A stretch of DNA of 64,000 nt from Lucifuga dentata. Its lineage: Eukaryota > Chordata > Actinopteri > Ophidiiformes > Bythitidae. The stretch's first letter is position 1. Each line of letters starts with the position of its first letter. Location of the stretch: positions 62,001 to 126,000 of the forward strand of contig VXCM01000052.1 in NCBI GenBank assembly GCA_014773175.1, in the 5' to 3' direction. Positions 26,801 through 39,463 of the stretch are shown here, piece after piece. The notes below the pieces were generated by a model. The model did no database searches. It saw nothing but the letters and a program-made list of their open reading frames with translations, and had not been told where the DNA came from. Position numbers and translations under genes: made by a program.

Positions 26801-29800
26801 AGATACAAACTTCCCTAGGGGGACTTGCTGCAAGCCCAGGATTTATCAGTCCTGCATAACTCTGCATATGCTGTACCAATACTTCACGCTGTTCCTCACT
26901 TGGTTGAGGGAGTGTTTTCTCCATTTCACCCTCTGCATAATTTAATGCTGGTAGAATCCGAAGAATTTCTGATGAAATGGTAGGGAATCTCTGGCCAATT
27001 TTTGTGCCTGTGACAAAGCAAGCAAATGATATTATTTAATTTCCACTTTTGTATTTATATGTAACACTAATCCTAGCCGACCACAAACCTAGTGCAGCTC
27101 AAGAAGAATTAGCTTTAAGTGATGACAGAAATAGATTAAAAAAAAAAAAAAAAAAAAAAGTGTTAAACGTGTTGTCATTACCTGTCTTTATTACTCGTGA
27201 GTTTGGAAACACAAATATGCCATGTAGTACCTCAGCTGCACTAGATCCAGTATCTGAAAATGACAATTCAAAACACTGTGGGTGATCTAAGGCCAATTTT
27301 CAGTTCTGACAAAACAAATCAAAAAAGATAAACTGTAGTTTATAGAATGTACATCACTGGCATATCTTACCATTATATGTGAGCAAATGTGACAAATGCA
27401 ACAGTACAAGAAAACCACCATCATTCAGTTGACAAGTAAGAGCCTGTACAAAATAAGCAAATTCAGATAGACATATAAGGTTATCAGATGTAAGATACAA
27501 ATAAATAAATATAAAGCAAAATTCACCATATTTAATATTCTTGAGCAAACTTTACATTACAGTACATTAGTTTTTTGACTGTGAATCAAACAATATAAGC
27601 AGTTTTATGACATCACTTTAGGTTCTGATAAACTGTGATGGATATTTGTCATTATGTTGACATTTTTCTGGCTTAACAATTAATCTAAAAGTAACTGACA
27701 ATGAAAACTCACAAGGTCTTTCTCCTTGAGCTCCTGGATAAGCAGAGAGAGTGAGCTGGCTTCTTCAACCACAGAAGAAACTAATTCACACACACTGCAA
27801 TATGTTTCATCCAGAGAGACTAAAAAACAGGCAAACAATATGCCAAGCTAGTTAATGGAACTTTTGCAAATCCAAGAATAATATTTAAACATTCTTTGTC
27901 AAACTCTACAATGTAATTTGCAACGGAAACACAAGGACACAATCACTGCTTATATACCGTTTTATTTCTTGGAAACTCACCTTCACCAGTGAAGCATGTT
28001 TCAAAGATCTGCTTCGGCAACAGCTGTCTCAGATCTAACATGGAGATTGCTCTGTCAGCTTTCACCACTGCTGGACTTGAATGGCAACATGGGACAAACC
28101 ACAGAAAACAGGTTATATGCAGGTATAAAAGTTAATTTAAAATATATGCTACAATGCTAACTTAAAATATATGCTACAATGCTAATTTAAAATATATGCT
28201 ACAGTCCATATTTAACTTACAGTTTTGCAGGGATTAAGGCTCCTGTTGTAGTCCTCAGCCCAATGTTGTAGAAATGGGAGCCTATCTGGAGCTGACCATG
28301 CCATGGTAAATAATGACAAGCTGGAATACCATTATCATATACAAAAATTTAAAATGACATACATGTTCACAAATGTCTTGCAGTAAGTTACTAGTATATA
28401 TAATCATAGTCACTGTCAATCATTTTAAAAGATACTGATGTGTTGGTATTAATTACACATTACTTACCCATTGCTTTCCCCTCACTGAAAAGAGAATTTG
28501 GGAACACTTAATCAATTCAAATTTACCTTTTTTAAATGGCACACTTCAGAGTCACAGCATGTTTTTTGTTCCTGCACTGTTGCCTTACATACCTTTTCTT
28601 ATGTGGTTCTATAGGTATATGTGTTGTTTTGGCATCCATATATGAAAATGATACAAAAGCAAAAGGACAGGCAAGGGTGGGAGATTGAGTCGTTTCATTG
28701 CTTCCATTATCTAGCAGCTCGTACAAGTAATACTGCAAGACAAGGACAAGAGGAACTTGAATTGCTTGATGTCTTGCCAATTATTCTGTTCAACATGTAC
28801 TTATGCATCAAGTTGCTCAAAAATATGTTCAGATGCTTGCATCTTTGCACAGACAGATGATATATACAGCAGATGCACCGCCACAACATAGTGCTTCACT
28901 TACCATCTAAGCAGCTAGTCTTTCAAAGAAAACAGTTAGTGCATAAAAGTGCATTCATATGTTTTTATCTTTGCAGTTCAGTAAAAAAAAAAAAAAAAAA
29001 AAAAACTATGATAAATCTGTGCTAGCAATTGTACCACATGTTCCGCCCCATTGAAATCGCTCAGTAAAATAGCATGTAAACGTTAAAATTTCTGCTGATA
29101 TCATGGTACTCAGCCAGATGCCAGTGCTACAAATGTCATGCAGGCTGAAGTGTGCATGGATCCTACCTGGGTTCTCTCAAAGGCGAGAAATGAGCTGGTG
29201 TTGGAAGACACTGAAGACAACTGTATTGACACATGGCAGTCAAATCCAACAGAGGGTGCAGTGAAATTCTGGGTGTAGTTTTCCAATACCTCTTTAACTT
29301 TACCCTGTTGGTAATAACAAAAAATAAAATATTTGCTTCATAGAAAATTGTTTCCTCTAACTTATAACATAATGACACTATTACCTCTACAGTCATTCAC
29401 CATTAGTCTTTTTCAGTACCTTTGTCAGTCTGATGATGGCAACGTATCCAGATTTTCCATGATACCAGTGATTCAGATCGAGACAGTCAGAATACATGGA
29501 TATATAAACACCTGTGTGAACACAGAAAACCTCGCTCAGCATCACATCAAAATAAAGAGACGACCACTATTTATAGGAATTTAAGGATATCCTTTTATGC
29601 TTAATTCTCAACTTTCTTAGCATTGTAAATAACTAACACTGCTACAGCATCAAAGCCACACCCTGAAAGGTGAATGTGCCAAAACTTCCGAGCACACCAC
29701 ATCCCTTTGAGAACTACTTTACATCAATGATTGCTGTCAAACATGGACCTGAACCTTAAGACAGGAAGAACATACTGCATTTAATCTAATAGACCATAAA

Positions 29801-31962
29801 TCCTGAATTTTCTGTACACAACACGTTCACAAAAGGTTTATACATTAGATTAGAGACATGAACACTCATCTTAAGTTGGAAAATTTACCCAACCACATAG
29901 AACCAGTGAAAAAAAAAAATAAGAAAAACACTCCGAGTGCTTCCCCAACCAGAGGAATGTCTCCTATAACAAAATACCCTAGTGGTCATGTAAATCAATT
30001 TTGGTATAAAAGTGGAAATGAATGAGTTTAAATAAATAATGGGCATTTTTGAAGGACAAGGCACATAACAGTGTGTGGCATTCAGGTAAGGCCACACACT
30101 CCTGGGAAAAAAGGGTTTCAAATCTCAGCATAGGAAGTAAGCCAAACAGCAAAAAACTGGTTGGATGAGTTTGACGTTTCCCTTATGTTCATTCAGAAGT
30201 GGTGTGCCGTCAAAGTCAGAACAGTTACCACATATTACAGAAAATGTTTATTAAATACTGTAACAGTATAACCTTCCCAAATGTGTATTTCACTGATAAG
30301 GAAATGTTTAAATATTGTCCTAATGTTAACTGAAGTGACTGTTATGAGAAAGCATATGAAGTTTGTTTTAGCAGCAATAATTATATATATATTAAAAAAA
30401 GGTATCAATGTGAAAAATAAAAACGCACACACACACACACTATTCCTGAAATATAGTTTCATACTTTTGTTCAAAACAATTGAAGAGAAAGGACTTTGAC
30501 AAATGTTTGTATATGATAACTTCCACATTTATCACAGCCTATGCTACACAGAGGGACAAACAGACAAAACAGTGAGAATACCTCAAACTTTAGGTTAAGG
30601 GCTAACAAAACAATGCAAGAACAACAGATAAACCTGTTAGTAAAATGAATTCAACTTTACAATAAACAATGTTAAAGTTATACTGAATTTGTTAAGTTAA
30701 ACCCATTCTGTGTATCATATTCTTATTTGCTGTCGCCTAGTTTGTGGTTTTTGTTTCACATCAGAATTTCTCTTCACTTTCACTTGTAAACAGTCATAGA
30801 GCCACTGGTTTTGCTTTCACTTCAAAGACCTCAGAAACATCAGACACCACCACCTGCTTTTCTAGGTAGGAAAACTGTTGCTTTACAGATTCATTGATTT
30901 AAAATAGTTTAATGCACCCAAGGTGCAACAGATTAGGCTGTTAAGGCAAATATCACCTGTTGTTGTGTAAGATAATACACTTGCTAAGTTAAGTATCAGT
31001 TAGGTTATTAAATAAGTATCAGTTCTGGGAGGGAAAGAAGCAAAATCATCATTTACCCTTGGAAGGATCTCCCAGGGTTGTGCATGTACTGTTTCCAGTG
31101 AGCACACCAGTTTCTCCGAGGGTATTCACCTTTAAACAGGTAAGAACGCCAATGTAAGCAAAAGTGATCATTTACTGAAAAACAGTATTTGGTAATTGTG
31201 TGTAAAGGATCTGTACCTTGTCTGCATCATCAAATAGCAAAAATCCATAGCATTCTTTCAGTTCCTCTTCTGAGTATCCTACTTCTTTTCTCTTTGCTCG
31301 GAAGGAATTGTACTGATATAAAATACAGAAATGACAAATAAGTGCTTATCCAGTGCAGTATGGCTAAAAATCCAACCATCAGCGTACGCATTTTACTGAC
31401 ATTTTCTTGAATTCTATGAAGGAAAGCTTCAAATTACGGTACGTCATCTTTAAAATTAAAGTATAAATTTAATTTGGGACACAGACGTCTGAACTGACCT
31501 TCTCCTCCAGAACGGGATTCTTTATCAGAATAGCTGATTTATATGTGAAACACTGCTTTGACTCCTCATATAGGTACGCACTCTGCAGCGGAGCCAAAAT
31601 GTTGCTGTGAAAGAAGTTAGAGCTTTCTGACACAGGTACCAAAACACCTAAAAGTGGACACAGAGCCATAGCAATGAGCATGATACACAAACTTTACAGT
31701 AACGTTAACAGAAAACGTATTTTCTATTACACGGAACTTTGGGAGTTATTTCGCAAGACTGGGAATGCCGTTTGCTCTACATAATACATACGTAATGCGT
31801 CTCATTTCTCTGGTACATTGTGTCTAATATGGTTCCCTGTCTCAAGCTTGACAGAAACACAAATAAACCGGGACAATTATTGCTTAAAGTGAAAGTTACT
31901 TTAAGCCAAGTGAAGGAAAGCTTTTCACCTTTATCTGAGGGATCGTCATGGTTATTTTCCAT
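14702..31962 (-). CDS. tasor2: TASOR2 (FAM208B), HUSH-type transcription silencing factor
   Basis: TASOR-family proteins scaffold HUSH complexes, which silence retroelements and some genes. Twenty-two exons join in phase to about 2698 aa (human TASOR2 about 2430). Exons: 31929-31962, 31499-31647, 31217-31312, 31057-31129, 29420-29511, 29167-29304, 28593-28732, 28468-28484, 28221-28320, 27981-28075, 27713-27819, 27371-27443, 27182-27253, 24821-27007, 23671-24394, 23035-23527, 17554-20397, 15878-16000, 15645-15798, 15427-15532, 15030-15211, 14702-14799. Exons 2-7 encode the pseudo-PARP (DUF3715) domain, seen in GYSEEELKECYGFLLF and FDCHVS. Exons 8-13 encode the SPOC-like part. Exons 14 and 17 are long and look disordered. 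Exons 15-16 keep a conserved block (HVWIGLFYSRST). Exons 18-22 match the TASOR C-terminal domain. TASOR2 is preferred to TASOR because asb13 and net1 are neighbours, as in human 10p15. Intron 16 holds a Tc1-like remnant. Confidence 0.93.
14846..14887. repeat. Poly-A tract with a single N
   Basis: An A run with an N at 14860, in the last tasor2 intron. Its true length is unknown. Confidence 0.8.
20583..20604. repeat. Poly-G tract with a single N
   Basis: A run of G interrupted by an N at 20593, inside tasor2 intron 16. Its true length is uncertain. Confidence 0.8.
20832..21923 (+). mobile_element. Tc1-like IR/DR transposon, internally deleted
   Basis: Two inverted ends of about 190 bp (20832-21022 and 21736-21923) flank this 1.1-kb element, with the TA target duplicated at 20830-20831 and 21924-21925. 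Each outer end has a direct-repeat core near TATTCGACCCCCTCC. A second, similar core lies at 21039-21064, giving the IR/DR layout of fish Tc1 elements. The element runs antisense to tasor2 and lies within its intron 16 (20398-23034). It cannot make a full transposase, so it would move only if one were supplied in trans. Confidence 0.88.
21213..21707 (+). pseudogene. Tc1-type transposase remnant lacking the catalytic core
   Basis: This 164-codon open frame keeps the N-terminal helix-turn-helix of Tc1 transposases (residues 1-50, with EEMRKKVIEIYKSGKGYKAI) and the start of the second DNA-binding part. Near the end it keeps the Tc1 C-terminus (ELKQFCKEWNKIPPQQCARL). The DDE catalytic core that should lie between them is missing, since intact relatives have about 340 aa. 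The frame stays open across the deletion, so a short DNA-binding protein could in principle be made, but no promoter for it is evident. Confidence 0.85.
22017..22044. repeat. (GT)n microsatellite
   Basis: About 13 GT units with edge interruptions, just outside the Tc1-like element in the same tasor2 intron. Confidence 0.9.
22291..22343. repeat. Poly-A tract with a single N
   Basis: A long A run with an N at 22310 in tasor2 intron 16. It could be a retroposon tail or a sequencing limit at a homopolymer. Its length is unreliable. Confidence 0.75.
28133..28203. repeat. 25-bp tandem repeat, about three copies
   Basis: Nearly three copies of a 25-bp AT-rich unit containing AAATATATGCTACAATGCTA. 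The array lies in the tasor2 intron between exons 9 and 10, next to the acceptor side of exon 10 in genomic terms. Confidence 0.9.
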
Positions 31963-33647
31963 TGCTGAACACTTATGAAGTCGGAAGTTCTCCCTTCCTT
32001 CTTTGAAAACTTTTCTCTTCAGTTTTTAACATTCCAACAGATTTGCGAGGTCCCATATGTCCAGTATTTAAAAATCCAGTGAAAGTCAGTTGTTCCTGCG
32101 CGACAGTTTCTACAGACGTTATCGCGACAACCAGGAAGTTACAAATTAACAGACAGGACAAACGCATTATTTGCAGTTAAATCCACCGTTACTGTCATTT
32201 ACAGATAAATATTTGAATTTGAAACCTCTGCAAGACTTACAGTAAACTCTCAATAAACAGGGACTTGGCGCATGTATATTTCGTTTCGAAAAAGAAACAG
32301 AAACCTGTCCGGACTAAGGGATCCATCTTGAAAGTCCACGCAGCGGCTGCTGCCTGAAGTAGTTGAAGCGTTTATTCGTGTGTGTTTGTGTGTGTAAACG
32401 GTAATCCTAAAAATGACTTTAAAAAATCGTAAAATGACAATGAAACGCAGTTATCATTCATTTAGAGGAGTTTAGAATCAGTGGTCACTATTAGGCAAGA
32501 TATCTACTCAAAATCTACTCAATCTATACTCAAAAAGTTTGTGAACAGTTTGTAAGCGTTTTGCTCAGTTCAATTTTATAGCAAAACAAATTATGGGGGA
32601 TCCAATATGACCCAACTAATGTCACACAGTCCCAGTCCGAACACAAAGTTGATGGGAAAACATGCTGATTCACATTTTATTTTGGGATATTCACTTCTCA
32701 CAAAAAATTTGGATGGAAAGTTAACTATTAAATTAAAGGCCTCACTCCCTAATATCCAGCCAGCTATCTGATGGACATTGCTGCTCACATTAGAGATAAC
32801 TCGACGGACTACAACGGTTAACTTACCTTTAAGCGTGTATCAACCTTCAGCACTCAAACATTGGTGACTTTCTCAGCTAACTTGTGACAGCTAACTTATA
32901 ACTTAAAAACTATCTGCAAATAGCAACACAAATGGTCACAAACACCTATGTGGTCTATCAGCATATGACAGTGTGCTAGCTCATGCCATTCAGGGTTTGC
33001 TAGGTTAGCTATAAAAGCCTATCTTGGCCTTTGGAGACTTGCTCGCTGTGTTCAGTGAATTAAAAATTGAATTTAACAACATTTTTGAACTCCATTGGCG
33101 GGCTTCTTAGCCGTAATTTCGAGGCACCTCGCGCGCTATTTCTTCGGACATAGAAGAGGGGCGTTCGTTTTATGCACTGGCGCACTCCTTACGTTACGCT
33201 GATGTGCCTCAGTGTATCAACTACATGTGTAATTTAGAATAAAGACAAGAGAAAATATGGCCATAATCTTACGATGTGGCTGATAGCAGGCATTGAAATT
33301 TTGCACAGCAACCGCCCATGAGAGACTCTCTGGTATTCAAAACAAGGTAACCATTTGATAGTGTAATTGGATGGCTTCCATTGCCACCCTTTGGGTCAAA
33401 TATTGCGCACTTCACACCCAGTAAAAGGTTGTGACAATCAAAATGTGGGCAAAAGTCAGTTTGCTTACGTCAAATGATTTGCCGCCTCCATTTCCCAGAA
33501 TTCCAAGCTGTTTATTTGGGTTGAGCAGTGGTGGAATATAACTCGATGAGTATTTGGTGGGCTGTACAGCACCTTGGGAGTCATGCGTCCTTTCTGTCTT
33601 TAGGTTATTGTTCAAAATGAAGTGAATGTTTAATTGAATATAATGAA
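31963..33647. promoter_or_regulatory. Divergent tasor2/asb13 intergenic promoter region
   Basis: The 1.7 kb between the two start codons separates genes transcribed away from each other. A YY1-like CAAGATGG (minus strand) lies at 32323-32330. A GTAAGT at 32233-32238 could be the donor of a non-coding tasor2 first exon, with an AG acceptor at 31966-31967. A CpG-rich patch at 33095-33190 is a plausible asb13 start region. Transcription starts are not mapped. Confidence 0.45.
31973..32167 (-). other. Upstream ORF ahead of tasor2, signal-peptide-like
   Basis: A 64-codon ATG-initiated frame ends 10 nt before the tasor2 start codon. Its first 24 residues (MRLSCLLICNFLVVAITSVE and following) resemble a signal peptide, followed by a basic tail. 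It would be an upstream ORF if this stretch is unspliced 5' leader, or it may be removed as an intron. No family was recognised. Confidence 0.2.
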
Positions 33648-36600
33648 ATGGAGATTACTCGGACCAGACCGTCTTTGTATGGCGACATCGGTAAGTAGCT
33701 TACAGTTGATGGCCAGCAGTAATAATCACAGTGTAAAGCTGCACGGAAACGAATGAATAGGTTGTTATATATTTTAAAAAAATAAAATAAAATAACAGCT
33801 TTCTGTATTCGTCAGCGGCATAGCTGCAGGCTGCATGCTTCCATAAATTGTCGTTAAAGTGACATTAATTGGAGAGACGGCTAATCTTTTTAGCACGCAT
33901 TAAAATACATGTTATGCAACTGACTTCAGCTCTCATAGCATCGAGCTGAGATAATATAGGGTGAATCAAACAAGACAGATTTGCGCTGTAAGACCAAAAT
34001 ACGTTTGAGTTTAATTTTAGTATTACTTGACGTAAACTATAATAAATATACAGGGGGAATAGACAACATAGATATAATGCAACAATTTTCTGACAGCCCT
34101 AACAACAAACTGAACACTAATAAATTTAACAAAGGAAACTTTTATTGCAGGGATATTTGATTTAATTATATCTTACAGGTCTTTTATTGTGTCCATCCTT
34201 TGTAGAATGAAAGTAGGCCTACTGTAATCAGGTCAGATAGATTTTGGCACACACTTAAGACTTTATTCGAATGTCTTCTCCACGCTGGTTAGGGTGCATT
34301 TTTATTTGATGTATTTATTAAACTTTTTGTTTAAGTTGATAATCTAAATAATCCATCACAGGTAGAGTTGTCTTTTCAATTTTCCTTCACTCCTATGGAT
34401 TTCAAAGCTCAAGGTTCAATACAGAACAGTGCTTCAGAAATGGGAAGGATCATAGATGTGATTCAGTGTCTTACTTCAGACCTACAAATGAATGATGGAC
34501 TTGATGTAAATGATGATCATTTAGGTTTTGTAATATAGTTTGTGAAATGTGTAAATCTTCTAAACTTGTTTATGAGTGGTTAACAGCTCATGCATAAGCA
34601 ACTTTGAATATTGAGTTGCTGTACATTTACTTTAGTCATTTAACATGTTATTGTTTCACATATTTGCAGCACATGGTCTTGGATTTTGGACGGACCGGTC
34701 TGCAGTGCATGAAGCCGCAGCACAGGGGAGGGCCCACCAGCTACAGCAGCTGATTGAGGGAGGTGCAGCGGTTAACATTGTGGCCATGGACTCCATCACC
34801 CCCCTGCACGAGGCGTGTGTACAGGGACACACCCAATGTGTCAAACTGCTGCTGGATGCTGGTGCACAGGTGAGATGGAGTCAGTGCTGTGAATAAAGGT
34901 GGATTGTGTGGATCACCTGTAGAATTAAACCAAGGAGATGGCCTTTGCACTGATGGTTTTCATCATGGGTGGTCTGAGTGTGATCTCATTAAGGTTCTGT
35001 GTCACACAGGTGGATGCGCGTAACATAGACAGCAGCACTCCGCTGTGTGATGCCTGTGCAGCTGGGAGCCTTGAATGTGTCAGGCTTCTGTTGGAGTATG
35101 GAGCAACTGTTAATCCTCCACTGTTCACGTTCTCACCCCTTCATGAGGCTTGCATGGGAGGTGTGTCTTGTTACATCCTACATTACACAGAAGTGCATTT
35201 TGCCAAAGTTGTTTATCCATATATCAGTGTTTCACCAGTCTTGCATTGATTTTGCATTGTGCTTCTACACAGTGTTTACAATGTGCCAGAGCAGGTCAAA
35301 GCTCTTTCTGGAAAATATGAAATCAATCAGAATAATAAAGGCAGACCTAAAAACTACAATTTCAGGGGTCTTACTAAATTTTACACATGGATAATTAAAT
35401 CATTTTAGTAGCTAATTAAACCATTTTAATAGCTAATTTTTTCCTAGAATCTTGGGGAAAAACAAACAGAAGACATCAGTCAGAGATTCATCCCTGCAAC
35501 TGTTTACTACTTGACAGATATACAGCAATAAAACAAAACTACACAGCAAATCATTGTCACTATGGGACAAATACTTATCCACTTGTAGCACACATTTTGT
35601 TCAGGCTGTACTTGCTAACTCATCAAAACACATGACAATGACTGTGGTTTGGAAGTAAAACTGAGGAAAAAGCATTAAACTGCAATTTCTCAAACTGGTT
35701 TTAGTGCTAACATGGGTTTCTAGGATTTTCCCTCTTGTCCTTGGGTTGTCAGAACATTGATTCTCAAGACCAAAGAATTCAAGGTATGCTGTTCTAAATT
35801 AAGATAATTATGGCCTATCTTATGTTACTGTTATGTTTACAGCTAATTCAGAATGTGTTCAACTCATGATTGATCAAGGAGCTTTCATGGAGGCCCATGA
35901 CTGCCATTATGGAACTCCGCTTCATGTAGCATGTGCCCGGCAACATTATGACTGCGCCAAAGTACTCCTCAATGCAGGTCAGTTAGTGCTTGTCTCCTGA
36001 AAATCAGAAATGGGCAATATTGACAAAAACTAAACGTCACAATATTTTTGGGTCATTACCACTACATGGATGATATGATATAATGTGAAGTACGTATTCT
36101 TAAATCTTGCAGATAGTATGGTTGCAAGTAATGATTATTTTCATTATTGATTAATGTACCCGTCACTTCTTCAAACAATGATTAGTAAAAAAAATTAAAT
36201 AAATAAAAATGCTGCTTCTCTCAGTGATCAAGCTGTCGCTTTCTTTCCCCAAGGGGCAAACGTCAATGCTACCAAGCTACATGAGACAGCCCTTCATCAT
36301 GCAGCCAAAACAAAGAATGTGGACTTGATTGAGCTACTCGTGGAGTTTGGGGGGAATGTGTATGCCAGGGATAACCTCAACAAAAAACCTATCCACTACA
36401 GCAGTCTAGGATCTCCCTCTTATCTTTGCCTTGAGTTCTACGAGAGTGAGTTCATTTGGATAAAGTATCCATCCTGTCACTGTTGGTATATGAATTATTT
36501 TAGAGTAGCAATAAAATTTGTGATGTTTTGTCTTCCTCAGATACACCCCTCAGTCTGCAGCAGATCAGCAGGATGGCTGTGAGGAAGGCCCTTGGCACAA

Positions 36601-36689
36601 AATCACTTCATGTTGTTTCCAAACTTGGCTTGCCCAATCGAATGATAAGCTTTCTTTCTTACATGCTACCTCCAGTTATTGAAATTTAA
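33648..36689 (+). CDS. asb13: ASB13, ankyrin repeat and SOCS box protein
   Basis: ASB proteins present substrates to Cullin5-ElonginBC ubiquitin ligases; the ankyrin repeats bind the substrate and the SOCS box binds ElonginBC and Cul5. Six exons join in phase: 33648-33690, 34670-34869, 35010-35160, 35843-35977, 36254-36445 and 36541-36689. They encode 289 aa (human ASB13 has 278). Six ankyrin repeats follow one another, with typical cores such as DSITPLHEACVQGHTQCVKL and HYGTPLHVACARQHYDC. The last exon is the SOCS box, starting TPLSLQQISRMAVRKAL and ending in FLSYM plus about eight extra residues. The start uses the ATG in the sequence AAATGGAG, which gives the expected MEITRTRPSLYGDI N-terminus. 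An ATG 5 nt upstream is out of frame. The head-to-head neighbour is tasor2. Confidence 0.96.
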
Positions 36690-37131
36690 TCACTAATGAC
36701 AAACTTCAGTTGCCGTTCTTCTCAGATTAAAATCAAAGTGACTGATCTCATCTCCTGTTCACTGCCTAGGAAGTCATGTGACAGGATGTTAAAGTTGAGA
36801 GAAATGCACCAAACTGTCAGACAAGTATAGAGATTTCATTAGTTTGGCATTCAGACTTTGACACTTGGTTTCACCAAAGAAGAAGGGAAACGTCATTTAA
36901 TTTTCTCATTCACATAAGTTTACAGAAATATGAACCTGCTCTGCAGTTCATGACAGGTAAGTGTGAGCTCACAGGCCATTGTAGTAAAGCATTATTGTAC
37001 ATAGCACTTTACTGAACACACGAAGTGGTTTAATCACTAAAAATTGTATAACTGTAATTATTTGTAAATAGTCTGTATTTATATTTAATATTAATTTGTA
37101 AATAATATCCTACTTCTGTTAAATTTGTGTA

Positions 37132-37137
37132 AATAAA
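37132..37137 (+). terminator. asb13 polyadenylation signal
   Basis: AATAAA, 443 nt past the asb13 stop codon. An AT-rich upstream stretch and a TG-rich downstream stretch are both suitable. Confidence 0.6.
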
Positions 37138-37899
37138 GACAACTACAATTCTATTTTGAAAAAAGTTCTCTGACATTTGTTTACTACTTTATTGACCAAT
37201 AAGTTACTTACGTAATTAATCTACAAGTATAAAAATGTGGGCAACTGGGTATTTAATGTTTCTCTTCGCAAGATCATTATTTTCTATAATGATCTGGAAT
37301 ATTGCTTCAGAAGACCACACTCTTAAGAAATGAGATGTATGAATGTAGTAAAAAAACGAATGCTATATCCTCCACTGTATTTGAGCAAGACTTCCCCATT
37401 CTAAATACTTGTTATAAAGAATTTAACAGGGATCAGAATATATTGTTATTTACTGAATAGTAAAGGTGTGGCACTCCTCATTACAAATTAAAAAGTTATG
37501 CAAAGGGTTGGGTTGGGCCTGAATAAGCCTTAGAAGTTAGAGGATGCCTTTTTTTAGCTGAAAAATACAATACTGAACATTGGGGGGGGTTTTAGGTCTT
37601 CAACTTGAATCAAACAGTAATGCAGCCATGACACATGAAGCTAAGTGTTCTACTGGCCCAATAGAGCTACCGAAGCCAAAGTGCAAAATCTGAAAGTGGA
37701 GAATTTCAATCCGTCCAGGGCTAACGCACACAAACTCATTCATGCTTACTGACAATTTTGAGTTGCCAATTCAGCAGGGGTCTTTCTTTCAGTGTTATAT
37801 TTTGTTTTAATACTTATCTGGTATTATCATTTTTCTATTATCGGTTTTCTTATTCTCAACCTTTTTTTTTATCTTTTGTAGAAGTGCTCTTATTATTTT

Positions 37900-38010
37900 G
37901 TTCCTTTTTACTGCTGAGCTGACCCGTTTCTCTCGTGAAACACATTTCATTGTGACCCTGTGTTAACATACATATGACAAATAAATCTAATCTGAATCTC
38001 TGAATCTGAA
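37900..38010 (+). mobile_element. Retroposon-like 3' end
   Basis: The pattern ATTTCATTGTGACC, then TGACAAATAAATCTAATCTG, then repeated GAATCT resembles the 3' ends of fish LINE- or SINE-type retroposons that stop in short tandem repeats. No reverse transcriptase is present, so this would be a severely truncated copy. A repeat-library search is needed to name it. Confidence 0.4.
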
Positions 38011-39154
38011 TCTTTTGCAATAATTTTTTTGTTTTCATTTTCCAAGGACCGACAGACTACCAGGTTACCAGTTTAGAAAAGAGCAAATTGACAACCTGCA
38101 ATCAAAAGTGATGAGAGACACAGACATAAAAATGAGCTCATTCACTCAATTACAGAAACATGCATCGTCACGAACGGCTGCAGACTGACTGGAAGAACAG
38201 GATCCAAACTAAACCTCCATAGAAGGAACCTGAGCTTTTGATAAGCTTAACCACACAAAGCAAAGGAGCATGGGAAGAAAAAACTACTTGCAGTTTGCAG
38301 ACAGAAATGAATGAGTGCTCCATAGAGAGAGCGATGGATTTGCTTTAAGTGTACTTGAATTGACATAAAATTTATTTTCAAAATTTTCGCTTCCATTTGG
38401 AACCACCAATAAGTAAAACTGTTGTTCAATATTTACAGCAATATTTTTTTTGTCTAGGTTTGGTTCAATATAATTAGACATGTCCTTCCAGGTTTTTTAA
38501 GACTATGACTGATCCAAAAGGATTTAAATCATAGCGAGCTAAAGTAGGCAGTAGGCCTTCAGCTATATGTCATGTGATGTCTCCTCTGATAGTGCTGAGG
38601 GAGGGGACAAGTTTTTCATGTGTAGAAGGCACCGTGGTGAAGGCCTTGTGACAAGGTGGGAGCATTCACATGAAATACAACTGTTACCCCTGACCAGGAA
38701 AACTGCATGAACCACTGAGGGCAGCGTCCTGCTGCACATCTAACAGGGTCAGACTTCAGCAACAGTTTTGATGTGAAGAAGGTGAGGCAATCCAGTAAGT
38801 AAGGCCCTGAAGAAGTTGGCAGAGTTGGTGAGGTTTCAAGGCCAGACACTGGTTGATGATTCGACAGGATAAAAATAATCATGAGTTAAGTCTCTTCTCT
38901 CCATACAGACGATTCAATGCCTATATCCATTTTACAAGCTTTTCTTTCGCTCCATTTTTGGTTCCCTAAGAACCTTAATCTCCTGATGAATCTTGTATTA
39001 AACAGTTTTTTCCTGTATACATTTTAACACATGCTTCATATAAACAAGTAGAAGAAAGCCACAGCAAGTACATCTTTACTGGATTGCTTGCATGTCAGTT
39101 ACATGTTTCATAATGAATATGAGCAGACACTGACATCATTATACACCTAATAAT

Positions 39155-39280
39155 CACATGCACAATAACAGATATGATTGTTAGGTGAGTAGTGATGTCA
39201 ATGTGATTGCATTAGTACACCTAACAATCACAATCAATGTGATTGTTACACATCAAACAGTCACATGCACAATAACAGAT
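39155..39280. repeat. Short direct and inverted repeat cluster
   Basis: A 19-bp word, CACATGCACAATAACAGAT, occurs at 39155-39173 and again at 39262-39280. Between them, TGATTGTTAGGTG at 39175-39187 is exactly complementary to CACCTAACAATCA at 39218-39230, so the segment can fold into a hairpin. Confidence 0.8.
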
Positions 39281-39457
39281 GTTTTATATTGTGTATGTGA
39301 TTGCAAAAGACGACTGAACAGCTCTGTTAGCAATTAGATGAAGGCCCTCTGAAGGGTCAAAGTACAGTTCAGAGGATGTAGGTGTGTTATCTACCATATA
39401 ATCTTGTAGTAAATCATACTCGAGAAACACTGTTTGATGCAATGTACGGAGTAAATG

Positions 39458-39463
39458 TTTTAT
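39458..39463 (-). terminator. Candidate net1 polyadenylation signal
   Basis: AATAAA on the minus strand, about 680 nt past the distal net1 stop codon, within a T-rich stretch. Confidence 0.35.

Noticed and set aside
14702..31962. Calling this gene tasor (FAM208A)
   Set aside because: The neighbours asb13 and net1 and the short GVLVPVSESSNF N-terminus fit TASOR2.
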